64,000 bases of DNA from Paenibacillus oceani (GCF_014705615.1 NZ_JACXJA010000005.1:186001-250000), one strand, 5' to 3'; positions 7,266-16,305 are shown, counted from the first letter of the stretch. Notes: generated from the letters alone by a model not told the origin. Numbers and translations: made by a program.

Positions 7266-8495
7266 TTATTCGCCTTCCAGCTCCGAGCAAGCCCGGTCCA
7301 AACGTTCCAGCGTTTCCTCGATATCGGCATCCTTGTGGCTGAAATTGACATAGGAAACGTTGTACAACGATACGCCGTTCCGGTACGCGGCGCGGAAAAA
7401 GCGCTCTTTAACCGCAGGAGCGGCGCCGCCAGTCAGCGTAAACGTCGGACAAGGCCAAAAGCCTTTCAGTTCGATCGGGATGTGACGGGAAGCGAAGATC
7501 GCGTTTAACCCGCCCCACAGCTTCTCCCCTTGCTTCCACAGATGACCGACGACGTCCTGCTCCTTGTATACGCCGATCGTCGCTTTCGAAGCGGCCAGCG
7601 ACAACGTTTCTCCGCCGAACGTGCTGGAGATGACCGTGCCTCCCCGGTCGCATGCCGACATCACTTCTTTGGAGCCGACGTAAGCGGAAAGCGGCATGCC
7701 GTTCGCCATTCCTTTGCTGAATACCGCCAGATCCGGCTTCACGCCGAAATATTGCTGAACGCCGCCGATCGCGATCCGGAAGCCGGTAACGATCTCGTCA
7801 TAGATCAGCAGCGCGCCGTGTTTGCTTGTCAGCTCGCGAACCGCCTTGTAATACGATTCGCCCTTCTCCATCTCCGCATAATCCGCGGCAATGATGACGG
7901 CCGCAATATCGCTGCCGATATGGTCGAACCATTGTTCCAAGGCGGCGATATCGTTCCAGCCGGCCGCATGGTGAAGCGCGCCGAGCGCTGCCGGTACGCC
8001 CGGGATGCCGCGTCCCGACGACGGCTGCCCAGGCAGCGCCTGCCCTCCGCCGGCGAGCGCATTCAGCCAGCCGTTATAGCCGACCTGCACAATATGCTCG
8101 CGCCCCGTATAAGCACGCGCAATCCGGCTGGCCGCGGCAAGCGCTTCTCCGCCCGTCTTCAGAAACCTAGCCTGCTCCGCGCAAGGAATTACTTCACGTA
8201 AAAGCTCGGCAACCTCCGCTTCCAGAGGATGCGGGTGACCGAAAATAATCCCGCTCTCCAACTGACGGCGGATCGCCTCGTCCACGTCCGGATGCTGATA
8301 ACCGAGCGTAATCGGGCCGAGGCCGTTGCGATAATCGATAAATTCCTTCCCGTCCGCATCCCATACGCGGCAGCCTTTGCCCTTCACTATAACGGCAGGC
8401 TCTTCCGGAAGCATGGAGGGCGCCTTCGAGCACGTACTCGAGCCCCAAGGGATCGACTGGCCCAGCCGTTCGTGCCACTGCATCGAAGTATTCAT
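7266..8495 (-). CDS. Class III aminotransferase, glutamate-1-semialdehyde aminomutase-like
   Basis: A 409-residue PLP enzyme. YDEIVTGFR near 232-240 contributes the Asp that binds the PLP pyridine nitrogen. FSKGMANG places the Schiff-base lysine at residue 261. Overall it resembles glutamate-1-semialdehyde 2,1-aminomutase, but the context is not haem synthesis: it leads an operon with two amidohydrolase-fold proteins. I start at the ATG at 8495 (GGGGAGAG upstream); an ATG at 8555 coincides with the probable -10 element and so cannot be the start. A role as an omega-type or decarboxylating aminotransferase in a catabolic pathway is inferred. Confidence 0.85.
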   Translation of the reverse strand: MNTSMQWHERLGQSIPWGSSTCSKAPSMLPEEPAVIVKGKGCRVWDADGKEFIDYRNGLGPITLGYQHPDVDEAIRRQLESGIIFGHPHPLEAEVAELLREVIPCAEQARFLKTGGEALAAASRIARAYTGREHIVQVGYNGWLNALAGGGQALPGQPSSGRGIPGVPAALGALHHAAGWNDIAALEQWFDHIGSDIAAVIIAADYAEMEKGESYYKAVRELTSKHGALLIYDEIVTGFRIAIGGVQQYFGVKPDLAVFSKGMANGMPLSAYVGSKEVMSACDRGGTVISSTFGGETLSLAASKATIGVYKEQDVVGHLWKQGEKLWGGLNAIFASRHIPIELKGFWPCPTFTLTGGAAPAVKERFFRAAYRNGVSLYNVSYVNFSHKDADIEETLERLDRACSELEGE

Positions 8496-8554
8496 CGTTT
8501 TTCTCTCCCCGTGGTCATAATTCATCTTCACGATACATCGGAATGAAATGTCCA

Positions 8555-8560
8555 ATTATA
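8555..8560 (-). promoter_or_regulatory. -10 element of the aminotransferase operon
   Basis: Perfect TATAAT on the minus strand, about 60 bp before the chosen start at 8495. No good -35 hexamer is found at 17 bp, so it may need an activator. Confidence 0.4.
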
Positions 8561-8690
8561 CCTGTTTCCAACCTGTATACTATTGAAACACATTCAGGGG
8601 CGGCTGACAACTGTCGTATCCTTCCTTAATCGGCTTTCGTTCCGCACCAAGCCACTTCAAGCGCAGTGATAGCATCGTTTTCACACAACA

Positions 8691-8724
8691 GGAGGGCATC
8701 CGACGCTTTTCTCGGATACCCTCC
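8691..8724 (-). terminator. Terminator hairpin after mtnU
   Basis: GGAGGG-ATCCGA can pair with TCGGAT-CCCTCC, with one internal mismatch, 8 bp after the mtnU stop. The following minus-strand tract is only moderately T-rich. Confidence 0.6.
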
Positions 8725-8731
8725 ATCTGTG

Positions 8732-9529
8732 TTAGTACAATTCGGGACGGCGGTCCGCAAACACCGGAATCGTCGCCCTCACTTTATCCACAACGGTCAG
8801 GTCGAGCTCAGCGGTCAAAATCTGTTCCGACTCGTCCCCTTCCGTCAAAATTTCCCCCCAAGGATCGATCACCATCGAATGCCCGAAAAACGAAGTCGTC
8901 CCGCTCGTTCCGACCCGGTTGCACGCAACGACGTACATCTGGTTCTCGATCGCCCTCGCGGTCAGCAGCGTCCGCCAATGATGAAGTCTCGGATGCGGCC
9001 ACTCCGCCGGCACGAACAGCACCTTCACCCCGTCCAGCGCGAGGCGTCTGCTCAGCTCCGGGAACCGGATATCGTAGCAGATCATCATCCCCGCGGGCAC
9101 GCCGTCCAGCTCCAGCTTGCCGAGCGTATCGCCGGCGGTCAAATATTTCTCCTCGTCCATCAGACGGAACAGATGGATTTTCGAATATTCCCCCGCCTCC
9201 CGGCCTTCCCGGTCGAAGGCGTATATGGTGTTGCGCACTTGATCGCCGTCCAGCTCGGCCACCGAACCCGCTACGATATTCACGCCGTGCTTCCGGCAGA
9301 AGGCGGAAATGAACGCTTTCGTCCGGTCGCCGTCCCGATCGCCGATCTCGCTTATCCGATCCAGCGCGTAGCCGGTGTTCCACATCTCCGGAAATACGAT
9401 CACATCCGGCTTGCTCTCCGCTTGTACGCACGATTCCAGCAGCTCGGACAGCTTGGCGAAATTGGTTTCGGGCTCCCCGATGGCGATATCCATTTGCAAA
9501 ATAGCGACTTTTAATTGTTGTTCCGACAT
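8732..9529 (-). CDS. mtnU: Omega-amidase (nitrilase superfamily), methionine salvage
   Basis: A 265-residue carbon-nitrogen hydrolase with the catalytic triad Glu48 (FPEMW), Lys117 (YSKIHL) and Cys151 (MICYDIRFPE). It most resembles omega-amidases (NIT2/YafV/MtnU), which hydrolyse alpha-ketoglutaramate or alpha-ketosuccinamate. It is divergent from mtnE, the glutamine-dependent transaminase that makes the ketoglutaramate, the same pairing as mtnU/mtnE in Bacillus subtilis. This supports a role in pulling the final step of methionine salvage. GGAGGG lies 9 bases before the ATG. The function is inferred from motif plus context; other nitrilase activities cannot be excluded. Confidence 0.85.
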   Translation of the reverse strand: MSEQQLKVAILQMDIAIGEPETNFAKLSELLESCVQAESKPDVIVFPEMWNTGYALDRISEIGDRDGDRTKAFISAFCRKHGVNIVAGSVAELDGDQVRNTIYAFDREGREAGEYSKIHLFRLMDEEKYLTAGDTLGKLELDGVPAGMMICYDIRFPELSRRLALDGVKVLFVPAEWPHPRLHHWRTLLTARAIENQMYVVACNRVGTSGTTSFFGHSMVIDPWGEILTEGDESEQILTAELDLTVVDKVRATIPVFADRRPELY

Positions 9530-9623
9530 GTTGGACTTCCCTCCGTTTCCATATAAGCTCTATCATAGTCGATCCGGCAGGCGGGGAGCAACGCCCTTCG
9601 GGATGACCCGCGCGAAATACCGG

Positions 9624-9652
9624 TTGGAAAAAATGTTCGGTCCGGGTATAAT
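9624..9652 (+). promoter_or_regulatory. Sigma-A promoter of mtnE
   Basis: TTGGAA at 9624-9629 and a perfect TATAAT at 9647-9652 are separated by 17 bp, ending 47 bp before the mtnE start. No SAM-box or T-box can be recognised in the short leader. Confidence 0.75.
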
Positions 9653-9699
9653 CAAACATATCGCCTTATTAAAAAGTCTACAATCCGGAGTGAAATACA

Positions 9700-10902
9700 A
9701 TGAATTTACCCGTCCATTCGCCGGCCGCCTTCCCGATTCGGGCCGCAGATCGGCTAAACCGGCTCCCTACGCAATTTTTCGCTTCCCTCGTCAGCAAAGT
9801 GAACCGGCAAATATCGCTTGGCCATGACGTCATTAATCTGGGACAGGGCAACCCCGACCAGCCGACCCCCGGTCATATCGTAACCGCCCTTCAGGAAGCG
9901 GCTCCCGATCCGCTGTACCATAAATATCCGCCGTTCAGCGGCTTTTCGTTTCTGAAGGAAGCGATAGCGAAACGGTATTTGGAAGATTACGGCGTCCGGC
10001 TCGATCCCGAGACCGAGGTCGCCATCCTGTTCGGCGGCAAGACGGGACTTGTCGAGATCAGCCAGTGTCTGCTGAACCCGGGCGATGTGTGCCTTGTGCC
10101 TGATCCCGGCTATCCGGACTATTGGTCCGGCGTAGAACTGTCCGGCGCCCGGATGGCGTTTATGCCCTTGCTGGAGAGCAACAGCTTCCTGCCCGACTAC
10201 TCGGCCTTGTCGCCAAACGACGTGAAGCTCGCCAAGCTGATGTTTATCAACTACCCGAACAATCCGACGGCGGCGGTCGCGTCCGCCGGGTTTTATGACG
10301 ATACGATCCGTTTCGCGGCAGAGAACGGAATCGTCGTCGCCAGCGACTTCGCATACGGTGCGATCGGTTTCGACGGCCAGCGTCCGATCAGCTTCCTGGA
10401 ACGTCCGGGGGCGAAGGAAGTCGGAGTGGAATTTTACACGTTGTCCAAAACGTACAATATGGCCGGATGGCGCGTAGGCTTCGCGCTCGGCAACGCGGAA
10501 GTCGTCCGGTTGATCAATCTGATCCAGGACCACTATTATGTCAGCTTGTTTGGAGGCATTCAGGCCGCTGCGGCCGCCGCGCTAACCGCGCCGCAAGATT
10601 GCGTCGCCGCCTTGAACGCTACCTACGAGAGCCGCCGCAACGCCTTGTTCGGCGCTTTGTCGCGCATCGGCTGGGAGGCGACGCCGTCGGCCGGATCGTT
10701 TTTTGCCTGGCTGCCCGTTCCGAAACCGTACACCTCCGCAGAATTCGCCGATCTGCTGCTGAACGAAGCCCATGTGATGGTCGCTCCAGGAATCGGGTTC
10801 GGCACACACGGCGAAGGGTATGTGCGCGTAGGTCTGCTTTCGTCCGAGGCACGGCTGGAGGAAGCGGTAAGCCGTATCGGGAAATTGAATTTGTTCCGTT
10901 AG
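9700..10902 (+). CDS. mtnE: Glutamine-dependent 2-keto-4-methylthiobutyrate transaminase
   Basis: A 400-residue fold-type I class I/II aminotransferase. NYPNNPT (184-190), SDFAYG (215-220), the Schiff-base Lys250 in LSKTYNMAGWRVG, and a late Arg in YVRVGLL are all present. It is assigned MtnE (MtnV/YkrV type) because it is divergent from mtnU and because mtnWXB lie in the same neighbourhood. The reaction regenerates methionine from its keto acid. CGGAG precedes the ATG, and it has a strong promoter of its own and a bidirectional terminator, so it is monocistronic. A general aromatic or branched-chain aminotransferase would look similar, hence the moderate confidence in the symbol. Confidence 0.8.
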   Translation: MNLPVHSPAAFPIRAADRLNRLPTQFFASLVSKVNRQISLGHDVINLGQGNPDQPTPGHIVTALQEAAPDPLYHKYPPFSGFSFLKEAIAKRYLEDYGVRLDPETEVAILFGGKTGLVEISQCLLNPGDVCLVPDPGYPDYWSGVELSGARMAFMPLLESNSFLPDYSALSPNDVKLAKLMFINYPNNPTAAVASAGFYDDTIRFAAENGIVVASDFAYGAIGFDGQRPISFLERPGAKEVGVEFYTLSKTYNMAGWRVGFALGNAEVVRLINLIQDHYYVSLFGGIQAAAAAALTAPQDCVAALNATYESRRNALFGALSRIGWEATPSAGSFFAWLPVPKPYTSAEFADLLLNEAHVMVAPGIGFGTHGEGYVRVGLLSSEARLEEAVSRIGKLNLFR

Positions 10903-10941
10903 GATAAGAAGTAGCTTTTTAGAATTAATGATGGTGTAAAG

Positions 10942-10973
10942 AAAAGGCGCCGAGCCTAGAGCTTGGCGCCTTT
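10942..10973. terminator. Bidirectional terminator
   Basis: AAAAGGCGCC and GGCGCCTTT form a stem around a short loop between mtnE and the convergent beta-propeller gene, with A- and T-runs on both sides so it can serve both strands. Confidence 0.85.
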
Positions 10974-10995
10974 CGTATGTACGGACTTCCCCGGC

Positions 10996-12882
10996 TCAAT
11001 TATCCATCCGATACTCGTAAAGCTCGGTCCCGCGCGTAAAATAAATCGTCCCTTCGGCATTTTGGGCGAAATAGGCGGCTTTGTCGGCAAGAATCTCGAA
11101 GGAACGTTCACCGGGTTTGTAGCGGAACAATTGGCCAAGCGCCGTCCCGTACAAACAGCCGTCCTCGTGAAAGCGGATCGTGCCGCCGATCCAGCCGCTT
11201 TCGGGAAAGTCCGGGTTAAAGCCTTCGAGCGGGACGATCTCAACCGTCTTGGACTGCATCGGATCGAACCGGAATAAGGCGCGATACGTCAGCCCCCACA
11301 ACATCCCGTCCTCCGCTAACGCAATCGAATAGATAACCTTGGCTTCCGGTACCGGAACGCAGGTCCATTCCTTTTCGCGCTTATCCGCGTCGAATCGAAA
11401 CAGGCTGGCCGCCGTTGTCTCCGGCTCCGTACCGAGACCGCCGTGTATAGACGTGCCGCCGTATATAATACCGTCCCGGTAGGCCAGGCAAACGACGCTT
11501 TGATTTCCGGCGATATGACGGTACACATCGATTTTGCCCGTATCCGGATCGTACAAGGTCAGTGCGCCGCCATGCTGGCCGTAATAAGGAACGGTACCGA
11601 TGGCAAGCGCGTCTCCCGCGGCAACCATCGCAAACGGCCGGTCCTGATACCGGTCATTCAGAGCGAACAGCTTGATCGGATTTACGTCTGTACGGTATTC
11701 CGCCTTCGGGTCGTACCGGTAGATGCGCGCTCCCGGATAAACGCCCGCGTAGATGCTCCCCTTAAACTCCACCATGCCTTCCTGCTGGCCGAAGGTTCGG
11801 TATTCGGTCAACTGCCCGGATACCGAATCGTATTTGGCGAATCCGCCGCTGAAGAAACCTCCGACCCATAACGTGCCGTCCGATGACAACGTCAGCGTTT
11901 GCGCTTTGTTCGGCTGGCCGGGTACGTTCACTTCGACGTGTCTGCAATGGCCGGATTGCGGATTGTACACCCAGAAGTCCCCGTTCGTCTTAGCACTGAC
12001 GAGACTCCAGCCGGGATAATCGCCTTCTTCGAGCCGGACCCAGCCGAAGTCTTTGGCCCCTTGCACGGAAATATCGGTTGCGGCCAGCTCCTTCGTCCCC
12101 GGATCGTAACTGTGAAGCATATTGCCGCGCACCAGATACAGCTTGCCGCTGTCCGGAGACGGGCGGGATACATCGAGACCGGATGCGTCCGATATGGCGT
12201 CGGTCCACCTCTTCGCCTGCAAATCGTACACATGCAAAGTGTTGGACGGCACCGTTCTCGCAAATAACCGCTCGCCGACTTTCGTTACGTCGTACACAGT
12301 CTGATCCTGTTCATACCCTTCGGGGAACGGTATTTCCCGCTTGATCCCGGATTCTGCGTCTACTTCATACAGCCGGGCCCGCTGCGTGCCCACTCCGACG
12401 TAGATGAAGCCGCCGCCTGCGGCGATGCTTCGCGCATACTTCTCGTTGTCGCTCATCCGGCCGTAGTCGCGGAAGCTTCCCTCAGCCGGATCGTACCGGA
12501 ACACTTTACCTCCGTCGTAAGTCCCGCCGTATATGCGGCCCTGCTCGTCGCAAGCCAGCCTCCAGACGAAGCTTTCTCCCGGTATCGGCCTGCCGAGGTT
12601 TTCGGCCTTGTCCGCACCCGGCCGCCAGCGGTGCAAATACCCTTGGGAGCTGCTCATATAGACGGCTCCGTCTGGAGCGACCGCTACTCCCCACGTATGG
12701 GTCGTTCCTTCCAGTTCCGCGCTTTGCAGAATACGTCCCGTTTGGACGTCGATCACATACAGGGTCGCGGTTTTGCCGCTCGACACCGCGTACACTTTCG
12801 GTCGCTCGGCTCCTTCCTGATCGTAGCCCGCAGCTGCGACCGCCACCGTATGGACCGGTGTTCCGAGATGCTTTTCAGCCAT
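10996..12882 (-). CDS. Beta-propeller repeat protein of unknown function
   Basis: A 628-residue protein built from repeated blades with motifs such as GRIYGGTYDGGKVFRYDP, GTLWVGGFFSGGFAKYD and SIYAGVYPGARIYRYDP, each ending in a Y/F-x-x-D-P turn. About ten to twelve blades can be counted, suggesting two propellers in tandem. The pattern recalls PQQ-like and streptogramin-lyase-like (Vgb) propellers. No signal peptide or membrane segment is visible, so it is predicted cytoplasmic. I take the ATG at 12882, which is preceded by AAGGCGAGG, over one 24 bp upstream. It lies alone between mtnE and the proline operon, on the opposite strand, so context gives no function. A ligand-binding or sugar-lyase role is possible. 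Confidence 0.75.
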   Translation of the reverse strand: MAEKHLGTPVHTVAVAAAGYDQEGAERPKVYAVSSGKTATLYVIDVQTGRILQSAELEGTTHTWGVAVAPDGAVYMSSSQGYLHRWRPGADKAENLGRPIPGESFVWRLACDEQGRIYGGTYDGGKVFRYDPAEGSFRDYGRMSDNEKYARSIAAGGGFIYVGVGTQRARLYEVDAESGIKREIPFPEGYEQDQTVYDVTKVGERLFARTVPSNTLHVYDLQAKRWTDAISDASGLDVSRPSPDSGKLYLVRGNMLHSYDPGTKELAATDISVQGAKDFGWVRLEEGDYPGWSLVSAKTNGDFWVYNPQSGHCRHVEVNVPGQPNKAQTLTLSSDGTLWVGGFFSGGFAKYDSVSGQLTEYRTFGQQEGMVEFKGSIYAGVYPGARIYRYDPKAEYRTDVNPIKLFALNDRYQDRPFAMVAAGDALAIGTVPYYGQHGGALTLYDPDTGKIDVYRHIAGNQSVVCLAYRDGIIYGGTSIHGGLGTEPETTAASLFRFDADKREKEWTCVPVPEAKVIYSIALAEDGMLWGLTYRALFRFDPMQSKTVEIVPLEGFNPDFPESGWIGGTIRFHEDGCLYGTALGQLFRYKPGERSFEILADKAAYFAQNAEGTIYFTRGTELYEYRMDN

Positions 12883-13105
12883 CGGCCTCGCCTTCTTTCC
12901 CCTCATCAGTCGGATGCCGTCCAGAAGTTATTCCGCAGTTTCCCGATAGCACGGCTAACATCCGATCAGGAGTTCTTTTTCCGCCGGTTCCCCGGGCGAT
13001 CTTTTACCTATACTTGTCAATTACTTGTATAACCTCTATTATATTGCCTGCTCCCGGTTCGGTTTGTCAATACCGGAAAGGGCGCGGATTCACGGCTCAT
13101 TTGCC

Positions 13106-13134
13106 TTTACAAACCGGACTCTCCGTGTTATTCT
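13106..13134 (+). promoter_or_regulatory. Promoter of the proline T-box operon
   Basis: TTTACA at 13106-13111 and TATTCT at 13129-13134 are spaced by 17 bp, placing the transcript start near 13141, just before the T-box leader. Confidence 0.6.
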
Positions 13135-13140
13135 ATGTAG

Positions 13141-13404
13141 TAACCATTTCGATATGTTAGATAACGTGATGACGGGACCAGTAGGATAGAACCGACGCGC
13201 CCAGAGAGTAAATTCCGCCGGCTGAGAGAATTTACCGCGAACGTCTTGCCGAACCCACCCCCGAACGGTCAGCGACGAGCTGAACAGCCCCTGCTGTTAT
13301 CAGGGATCTAGAGGGATGACGGCCGCAGTCTGTCATCCGAATTAAGGTGGTACCGCGGAAGCCGGACTTTCGTCCTTACATGGACGAGAGTCTTTTTGTT
13401 TTTT
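13141..13404 (+). promoter_or_regulatory. T-box leader, probable tRNA-Pro specificity
   Basis: The conserved T-box core AAGGTGGTACCGCGG is at 13344-13358 and is followed by a factor-independent terminator. Upstream are an AGAGAGTA-type Stem I element (13203-13210) and, on the 3' side of Stem I, GAACCCACC at 13251-13259, which offers a CCC (or CCA) proline specifier codon. All four genes that follow closely, proB, proS, proA and proC, concern proline, in agreement with that specifier. T-boxes bind uncharged tRNA and then favour an antiterminator over the terminator, so the operon should be induced on proline starvation. The exact specifier position was read by eye without a fold. Confidence 0.9.
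13365..13404 (+). terminator. T-box attenuator terminator
   Basis: GACTTTCGTCC pairs with GGACGAGAGTC (one G-U) around a 6-base loop, followed by TTTTTGTTTTTT. Its 5' side would compete with the antiterminator formed by the T-box core. Confidence 0.9.
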
Positions 13405-13456
13405 CCGGAACATGCGGCCACCCGCCATTACACCATAGCAAGGATGGGATTTTCTC

Positions 13457-14563
13457 ATGCAACAACGAATCGTGGTCAAAATCGGAAGCAGCTCGCTGAC
13501 GTCGGACGAAGGCGGGCTGAACCGCGACAAAATCGAATATTTCGCAGCAGAGCTGTCCCTCCTGCACAATGAAGGATACGAAGTCGTGCTCGTCACGTCG
13601 GGAGCGGTAGCGGCCGGGTTCCGCCAAATCGGATACGCCAGGCGGCCGAAGGCGCTGCATGAGAAACAGGCTTCCGCAGCCGTCGGCCAAGCGCTGCTCA
13701 TGCAAAGCTACAATGAAGCGTTCGCCGCTCACGGGTTATCCGTCGCGCAAATTTTGCTCACCCGCTCCGACTTTTCCAACCGGAAACGAATCCATAACGC
13801 GCTTATGACGATGCAGGAGCTGATCGCCCACCGGGTCATCCCGATCATCAACGAAAACGACACCGTCTCCGTCGATGAACTGAAGTTCGGCGACAACGAC
13901 TCGCTTTCCGCGCTGGTCGCCAATCTGCTGAAAGCGCAACGGCTGGTCATCATCACCGACACGGACGGCCTGTACACCGAAGATCCCCGCAAAAACAGCA
14001 ATGCACAGCGGATCGACCGCGTCGTCGAAATCAGCGAGGACATCTTCCGCATCGCCGGCGGCTCCGGATCTTCCGTCGGTACGGGCGGCATGCGCTCCAA
14101 AATCGAGGCGGCCCGGATCGCCACAAGCGGCGGCGTCCCCGTCTTCATCGGCCGGGCGGTCGAGCCCCGGGACTTGCTGGACGCGGTCGGCGACTGCGGC
14201 AGAGGCACTTATTTCGATACGAGCTCCCATACGCTCTCCACGAAGAAACAGTGGATCGGCTTCCATTCGAACCCGCAGGGCAAAGTCCAGATCGACGCCG
14301 GAGCGGAACGCGCCCTGATCGACGGAGGAAGAAGCTTGCTCCCGGCCGGCGTAACCGAGATTACGGGGGAATTCCACCCGGGAGACGTCGTCGAGGTGAC
14401 CGATATGCAAGGCCGGACACTGGGCCGGGGAGTCGTCAATTACGCTTCCTGGCAGCTCAAGGCGGTAGCCGGTCTGTCCACCGAGGAAGTACGCAAGCGG
14501 GTTGAAGTCAGCCGGATTGAAGTCGTTCATCGCGACGAATGGATCGAAATTGCCGGGAGGTGA
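13457..14563 (+). CDS. proB: Glutamate 5-kinase
   Basis: A 368-residue enzyme, the normal length for ProB with a C-terminal PUA domain. It phosphorylates glutamate to gamma-glutamyl phosphate, the first step of proline synthesis. KIGSSSLT near the start binds phosphate, NENDTVSVDELKFGDNDSL is the substrate and metal loop, and TDTDGLYTEDP is the kinase signature. The PUA domain begins around residue 278 (GKVQIDAGAERAL). It is the first gene after the proline T-box, with AAGGATG upstream of the ATG. Proline feedback is usual in the family. Confidence 0.96.
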   Translation: MQQRIVVKIGSSSLTSDEGGLNRDKIEYFAAELSLLHNEGYEVVLVTSGAVAAGFRQIGYARRPKALHEKQASAAVGQALLMQSYNEAFAAHGLSVAQILLTRSDFSNRKRIHNALMTMQELIAHRVIPIINENDTVSVDELKFGDNDSLSALVANLLKAQRLVIITDTDGLYTEDPRKNSNAQRIDRVVEISEDIFRIAGGSGSSVGTGGMRSKIEAARIATSGGVPVFIGRAVEPRDLLDAVGDCGRGTYFDTSSHTLSTKKQWIGFHSNPQGKVQIDAGAERALIDGGRSLLPAGVTEITGEFHPGDVVEVTDMQGRTLGRGVVNYASWQLKAVAGLSTEEVRKRVEVSRIEVVHRDEWIEIAGR

Positions 14564-14571
14564 ATCTTGCC

Positions 14572-16305
14572 ATGAGACAAACACATCTGCTTATACCGAC
14601 GCTTCGCGACGATCCGTCCGACGCGGAAACGAACAGCCACCGCTTTATGGTAAGGGCCGGGCTGATCCGTCAGATGGCCGCGGGTGTATACTCGTACCTC
14701 CCTCTCGGCTACCGCGTCCTTCGCAACGTGGAGCGGATCATCCGCGAGGAGATGGATGCGGCCGGGGCTACCGAGCTGCTGCTTCCCGCCCTTCATCCGT
14801 CTGAGCTGTGGAAGGAAAGCGGCAGATGGGACCAGTACGGTGACGAGCTGATGCGGCTTAGCGACAGGCAAGGCCGGGCATTCGCACTTGGAGCGACGCA
14901 CGAGGAAGCGATCACCTCGCTTGTGCGCGACGAAGTGAAATCGTACAAAAAGCTGCCGATGACGCTGTACCAGCTGCAGACAAAATTCCGCGATGAACGG
15001 CGTCCCCGTTACGGGCTGCTGCGCGGACGGGAATTCCTGATGAAGGACGCCTACTCGTTCGACGCAACCGACGAAGGGCTGGACCGAAGCTACCGGAGCA
15101 TGTACGACGCTTACTCCGCCATTTTCAACCGCTGCGGTATTCGCTACTTGGCAGTAGAGGCCGATTCCGGTTCGATCGGGGGGACCGACACTCACGAATT
15201 TGTCGCCCTCTCCGGCATCGGAGAAGATACGATCGCCCATTGCGGCGAATGCGGCTATGCGGCCAATGTCGAGCTGGCCCAGTCGGTCCCTCCCGATGCG
15301 GAGCGGACAACGGCGGCCCGCGCCGATTCGGGACAGCCGGAAAATCCGGCTGCAGGACCGCAACTGACCGATACGCCAGACGTCCGTACGATTGCCCAAT
15401 TGACCGCCTATCTCTCGATCCGGCCCGCCCAGATAATCAAATCGGTAGCGCTGCTGGTCGACGGCAAGCCGGTCGTAGCGCTTGTCCGGGGAGACCGCGA
15501 ACTGAACGAGACGAAAGTAAAGCGGCTGCTCGAAGCTTCAAGCGTTACGATGATGAGCGAAGCGGACATCGCTGCCAAGCTTGGCTCGCACCCCGGTTAT
15601 ATCGGTCCGGTCGGACTGGGGCCGGACGTCACGATCGCGGCGGACGAACAGATCCTCAGCATGACGGCTGCCGTCGTCGGAGCGAACGAGCCGGATCGTC
15701 ATCTGACGGGAGTGGCGCCGGGACGCGATTTCCGGATCGATGCGTCCGGAGATCTGTGCACCGCCGTACCGGGCGACTTATGCCCGAACTGCCGCAAGCC
15801 GCTGCTGCTGGACAAAGGAATCGAGGTCGGCCACGTGTTCAAGCTCGGCACCAAGTACAGCGAGCCGATGCGCGCCACCTTCCTGGATGATACGGGCAAA
15901 CCCCGGCCGTTCCAGATGGGCTGCTACGGCATCGGCGTCTCCCGGTTGCTTGCGGCGATTGCCGAGCAGCATCACGACGAAGCGGGTATCGTATGGCCGT
16001 CCTCTGTCGCCCCTTTCCACGTTCACCTGATCGTGGCCAGCTCCCGCGACGACACCCAGACCGCCTTGGCCGAGAAGCTGTATGACGAGCTGCGGCGGGC
16101 CGGTATCGACGTTCTACTGGACGACCGGGACGAACGCGCCGGAGTCAAATTCGCCGACAGCGATCTGCTGGGCATCCCGATTCGGGTGACGGTCGGCAAG
16201 CGGGCGGCCGAAGGGGTAGTCGAATGCAAGCGGAGACGGGATTCCGAAGCCGTCCAGGTGGAGACCGGCAATTTGACGGCGTATATTCGGTCATTGGACG
16301 TATAG
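14572..16305 (+). CDS. proS: Prolyl-tRNA synthetase (bacterial type with editing insertion)
   Basis: A 577-residue class II synthetase charging tRNA-Pro. The class II motif 2 region FRDERRPRYGLLRGREF, motif 3 GCYGIGVSRLLAA and a C-terminal anticodon-binding domain (from about 470) are clear. Residues of about 224-400 form the insertion that edits Ala-tRNA-Pro. It starts at the ATG at 14572 with GGGAGGTG upstream, 8 bp after proB. Its place inside a proline biosynthesis operon is unusual; Paenibacilli normally also carry a proS beside the dxr/polC cluster, so this may be a second copy. I cannot test that here. Confidence 0.93.
   Translation: MRQTHLLIPTLRDDPSDAETNSHRFMVRAGLIRQMAAGVYSYLPLGYRVLRNVERIIREEMDAAGATELLLPALHPSELWKESGRWDQYGDELMRLSDRQGRAFALGATHEEAITSLVRDEVKSYKKLPMTLYQLQTKFRDERRPRYGLLRGREFLMKDAYSFDATDEGLDRSYRSMYDAYSAIFNRCGIRYLAVEADSGSIGGTDTHEFVALSGIGEDTIAHCGECGYAANVELAQSVPPDAERTTAARADSGQPENPAAGPQLTDTPDVRTIAQLTAYLSIRPAQIIKSVALLVDGKPVVALVRGDRELNETKVKRLLEASSVTMMSEADIAAKLGSHPGYIGPVGLGPDVTIAADEQILSMTAAVVGANEPDRHLTGVAPGRDFRIDASGDLCTAVPGDLCPNCRKPLLLDKGIEVGHVFKLGTKYSEPMRATFLDDTGKPRPFQMGCYGIGVSRLLAAIAEQHHDEAGIVWPSSVAPFHVHLIVASSRDDTQTALAEKLYDELRRAGIDVLLDDRDERAGVKFADSDLLGIPIRVTVGKRAAEGVVECKRRRDSEAVQVETGNLTAYIRSLDV

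Noticed and set aside
9530-9699. Possible SAM riboswitch before mtnE
   Set aside because: The leader after the promoter is only about 40 bases and shows none of the S-box conserved blocks; it is too short for a riboswitch.
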